NCBI GenBank assembly: GCA_945871455.1
Contig: CAMBXJ010000251.1
Span: 1-6,650 of the forward strand
DNA: 6,650 nucleotides
Source: Asaia bogorensis
Lineage (GTDB): Bacteria; Pseudomonadota; Alphaproteobacteria; Acetobacterales; Acetobacteraceae
Direction: 5' to 3'
The position numbers and the translations under genes were made by a program. Under the pieces are notes generated by a model, which was not told the origin of the DNA, made no database searches, and worked only from the letters and a program-made list of their open reading frames with translations. Below, one piece after another: positions 4,911 through 6,650 of the stretch; the stretch's first letter is position 1, and every line of letters starts with the position of its first letter.

Positions 4911-5474
4911 GTGCCACTCGATCGCAAACGTCGGATTTTTCGACCACCGACATTTTCCCTGCCGCGCGGCGGCCCGACCCTGCCAAACCGGACAACGACG
5001 GCGGCGGTCCTGGGCTGCGTTGGCATCCTCAGCGCGGGGATCTGGCTGCTGGGCCGTCCATCGGAAGCACCCGCCAATGCGCCGGAAACCGGCGTGCTGG
5101 CCGCCACCGCGCCCGGTGTCGCGGTGCTGGATGGCGGCACCTTGCGTCTGGGAGACCGGGTGGTGCGCCTCGTCGGCCTGACCGCGCCCGAACGCGGGGA
5201 ACTTTGCCCCGGCGCCGGACCGACCGAGACCGATTGCGGCACCGCCGCGGCCAATGCGCTGGCTGGCCTGGTGCGCGACACCCGCGTCGAGTGCACCTGG
5301 GCCGGCCGCGACCCCGTCGGCCGTCCGCTGGCGCTCTGTTCGGCGCGCGGCATCGACGTCAACCAGGCCCTGGTCAGGGCCGGATGGGCACGCGCCGGCG
5401 CCGGACATCCCGCCCTGCTGGCCGCGGAGCAGCAGGCCAAGGCGGCGCGACGGGGGTTGTGGACCCGGGGGTGA
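4911..5474 (+). CDS. Membrane-anchored staphylococcal-nuclease-like (SNase/thermonuclease fold) protein
   Basis: The product has 187 residues from the GTG at 4911. A basic N-terminus (LDRKRRIFR, 3-11) precedes one hydrophobic segment (about 28-48), so it is probably an inner-membrane-anchored protein facing the periplasm. The SNase domain runs from about 69 to 187: VLDGGTLRLGDRVVRLVGLTAPERG (72-96), RDPVGRPLALC (133-143), DVNQALVRAGWARA (149-162), then AKAARRGLW (176-184). Compared with staphylococcal nuclease, Arg35 (here Arg86), Glu43 (Glu94) and Arg87 (Arg138) are kept. Calcium ligands Asp21 and Asp40 are replaced by Gly76 and Thr91. Cysteines at 99, 109, 128 and 143 could form disulfides outside the cytoplasm. 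It may be a weak, altered or inactive nuclease. The GTG at 4911 follows AGGGA by 9 nt. A TTG at 4842 would add 23 residues but lacks a ribosome site. Confidence 0.82.
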   Translation: MPLDRKRRIFRPPTFSLPRGGPTLPNRTTTAAVLGCVGILSAGIWLLGRPSEAPANAPETGVLAATAPGVAVLDGGTLRLGDRVVRLVGLTAPERGELCPGAGPTETDCGTAAANALAGLVRDTRVECTWAGRDPVGRPLALCSARGIDVNQALVRAGWARAGAGHPALLAAEQQAKAARRGLWTRG

Positions 5475-5486
5475 GGCACGCAGCGC

Positions 5487-5519
5487 GCCACCTGTTGGGT
5501 CGGGGAGGACCGGTGGCGA
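5487..5519 (+). terminator. Strong hairpin after the nuclease-like gene
   Basis: CGCCACC (5487-5493) pairs with GGTGGCG (5513-5519), and GGTC (5499-5502) pairs with GACC (5509-5512) directly inside it. This gives an 11-bp stem with a 5-nt bulge on one side and a 6-nt loop, starting 13 nt after the stop. No T-run follows, so termination would need another factor. It may instead protect the mRNA 3' end. Confidence 0.4.
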
Positions 5520-5601
5520 CGTGCGGTGCGGTGCCGTTCGGCCTGCCGGCCATGCGGTCGTGGCGCCGTGAGCGACGGGCGCTTGGCGGACGCGAACCGG
5601 C

Positions 5602-5629
5602 GGACGATCCAGGTTGCTCTTGATCGTCC
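5602..5629. promoter_or_regulatory. Inverted repeat GGACGATC-N12-GATCGTCC upstream of ppk2
   Basis: Perfect 8-bp arms (5602-5609 and 5622-5629) have starts 20 bp apart, about two helical turns, so both half-sites face the same side of the DNA. The dyad lies 28-55 nt before the ppk2 ATG. It overlaps the only -35-like sequence there (TTGCTC, 5614-5619), upstream of the AT-rich TATATG (5634-5639). This is the position of a repressor operator. It could also be a hairpin in the preceding transcript. Confidence 0.45.
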
Positions 5630-5656
5630 ACCCTATATGGCGCGAAGATCAATCGC

Positions 5657-6532
5657 ATGAAAATCGACACAGCAAAATTCCGGTGCCGCAACGGGAAGAC
5701 CGTGAAACTCTCCGACTGGCCGACCTTGGTGGATCCGTTCCATAAGTCCAAATCGGATTATGAGTCGTTGCTGGCCGATCAGGTCGGCACTTTGAATAAA
5801 TTGCAGCGGACGCTGTATGCGGCCAATAGTCACGCCGTCCTTCTGATCTTTCAGGCCATGGATGCGGCGGGCAAGGACGGTGTCATCCGGCACGTGATGT
5901 CGGGCGTCAATCCGCAGGGCTGCCAGGTGTTCAGCTACCAGCACCCGAGCGCCCAGGAACTCCGCCACGATTTCCTGTGGCGGTGCACGCGGGACCTGCC
6001 GGAGCGCGGTCGCATCGGTATCTTCAATCGCAGCTACTACGAGGAAGTGCTGATCGTGCGCGTGCATCCGGAGATCCTGGCCGCCGAGGGGCTGCCGGAT
6101 GTCCCCGGCGACGCCGATACGATCTGGCGCCAGCGGTATCGGTCGATCCGGGGTCTGGAACGGCATCTGAACGGCAACGGGACGCGGGTGGTGAAGTTCT
6201 TCCTGCATATGTCGAAGGAGGAACAGCGCAAACGCTTCCTCGATCGGATCGACGAGCCGGAGAAGAACTGGAAGTTCAGCCAGGCGGATATTAAGGAGAG
6301 AGGTTACTGGGACAAGTATATGGAGGCATATGAGGCTTGCCTGAGCGAGACCAGTTCCAAGAACGCGCCTTGGTATATCGTTCCGGCGGATGACAAGCAC
6401 AATGCGCGATTGATTGTGGCTCAGATTGTGGTTGATACGATTTCGGGGTTGGGGCTGCGGTATCCGGAGTCCAATGCCGGGCGGCGGCGGGAGTTGGAGG
6501 CGATACGGGAGGTTTTATTGAAGGAGGGGTAG
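5657..6532 (+). CDS. ppk2: Polyphosphate kinase 2 (PPK2 family, class III-like)
   Basis: Cytoplasmic enzyme that transfers phosphate between inorganic polyphosphate and nucleotides. It typically uses polyphosphate to phosphorylate ADP, and in class III also AMP. The product has 291 residues, the single-domain length. A P-loop-like Walker A segment is at 65-75 ([11 protein letters not shown]), followed by [19 protein letters not shown] (84-102), a Walker B-region [18 protein letters not shown] (122-139), [17 protein letters not shown] (181-197) with basic lid residues, and [21 protein letters not shown] (205-225) with [14 protein letters not shown] (238-251). The [20 protein letters not shown] segment resembles class III enzymes. 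Substrate preference is inferred, not proven. The ATG at 5657 begins a typical N-terminus but has only a weak ribosome site. A perfect inverted repeat lies just upstream. The next gene begins 5 nt after the stop, and its ribosome site lies in the last ppk2 codons. Codons near the 3' end use G and T in third positions more than the central part does. Confidence 0.95.
   Translation: MKIDTAKFRCRNGKTVKLSDWPTLVDPFHKSKSDYESLLADQVGTLNKLQRTLYAANSHAVLLIFQAMDAAGKDGVIRHVMSGVNPQGCQVFSYQHPSAQELRHDFLWRCTRDLPERGRIGIFNRSYYEEVLIVRVHPEILAAEGLPDVPGDADTIWRQRYRSIRGLERHLNGNGTRVVKFFLHMSKEEQRKRFLDRIDEPEKNWKFSQADIKERGYWDKYMEAYEACLSETSSKNAPWYIVPADDKHNARLIVAQIVVDTISGLGLRYPESNAGRRRELEAIREVLLKEG
6523..6529 (+). promoter_or_regulatory. 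Ribosome binding site inside the end of ppk2
   Basis: GGAGGGG lies within the last ppk2 codons, 8 nt before the TTG at 6538. It is as strong as any in the window. It is the main reason to accept a rare TTG start and to infer translational coupling with ppk2. Confidence 0.65.
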
Positions 6533-6537
6533 GTAGC

Positions 6538-6650
6538 TTGTCTGAAACCGTAGGGGTTGACAGCGAGGCCGATCTCAAGCTCGCGGGGCTGTCACTCTGG
6601 GTACTGAAACGACAGTTTCCCGGTGCCGATGATTATTGGGATGGCAACTG
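6538..6650 (+). CDS. Small hypothetical protein resembling WapI-type immunity proteins (5' part only)
   Basis: Open frame from TTG at 6538 running off the window edge, with 37 complete codons. It begins 5 nt after the ppk2 stop and has a strong Shine-Dalgarno sequence 8 nt upstream, so co-translation with ppk2 is likely. The visible peptide contains LKLAGLSLWVLKRQFP (13-28) and then DDYWDGN (31-37). I recognise this N-terminal pattern (a beta strand, then QFP, then an acidic DYWDGNW stretch) from small proteins annotated as WapI-family immunity proteins. These are named after the immunity partner of a contact-dependent toxin but are widespread without an adjacent toxin. No toxin gene is visible here. 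The family call is from memory of the pattern and rests on a short fragment. The remainder lies outside the window. No signal peptide or membrane segment is apparent. Confidence 0.6.
   Translation, partial: MSETVGVDSEADLKLAGLSLWVLKRQFPGADDYWDGN

Noticed and set aside
4638..5491. Two long minus-strand open frames of 256 and 274 codons over the nuclease-like gene
   Set aside because: Both are Arg/Ala/Pro/Gly-rich shadows typical of GC-rich DNA, while the plus-strand frame has SNase motifs and a membrane anchor.

Overview
The window looks like chromosomal DNA of a GC-rich alphaproteobacterium, possibly Acetobacteraceae or another member of Rhodospirillales. This is inferred from the strong G/C bias at third codon positions, the dispersed-palindrome type of intergenic repeat near the left end, and the overall character of the proteins. 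I see no transposase, integrase, tRNA, rRNA or CRISPR array.

Layout from left to right. Positions 1-386 are non-coding as far as I can tell and hold a long imperfect palindrome (76-165). A class I cyclobutane-dimer photolyase (phrB, 387-1802, +) follows. It is convergent with a NarL/LuxR-type response regulator (1948-2625, -). The gap between them is filled by a degenerate tandem repeat with a 14-nt period. The regulator is divergent from a PPP-family metallophosphoesterase (3174-3857, +). The 548-nt gap between these two contains an AT-rich island (about one third GC over 2861-3040) with two Crp/Fnr-type dyads and a -10-like hexamer. Next come a SixA-like histidine phosphatase (4089-4619, +), a membrane-anchored staphylococcal-nuclease-like protein lacking two expected metal-ligand aspartates (4911-5474, +), a class III-like polyphosphate kinase 2 (ppk2, 5657-6532, +), and the first 37 codons of a small protein resembling WapI-type immunity proteins (6538 to the edge, +), which looks translationally coupled to ppk2.

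How the genes relate: only ppk2 and the partial gene after it are close enough to be a convincing operon. The other plus-strand genes are separated by 180-550 nt and probably have their own signals. Several products act on phosphoryl groups (response regulator, metallophosphoesterase, phosphohistidine phosphatase, polyphosphate kinase), but the spacing does not show that they form one system. I do not see a clear new multi-gene system. The observations most worth checking are the 14-nt repeat array, the Fnr-type promoter architecture ahead of the phosphoesterase, the regulator with a degenerate receiver, the nuclease-like protein with missing ligands, and the gene coupled to ppk2.
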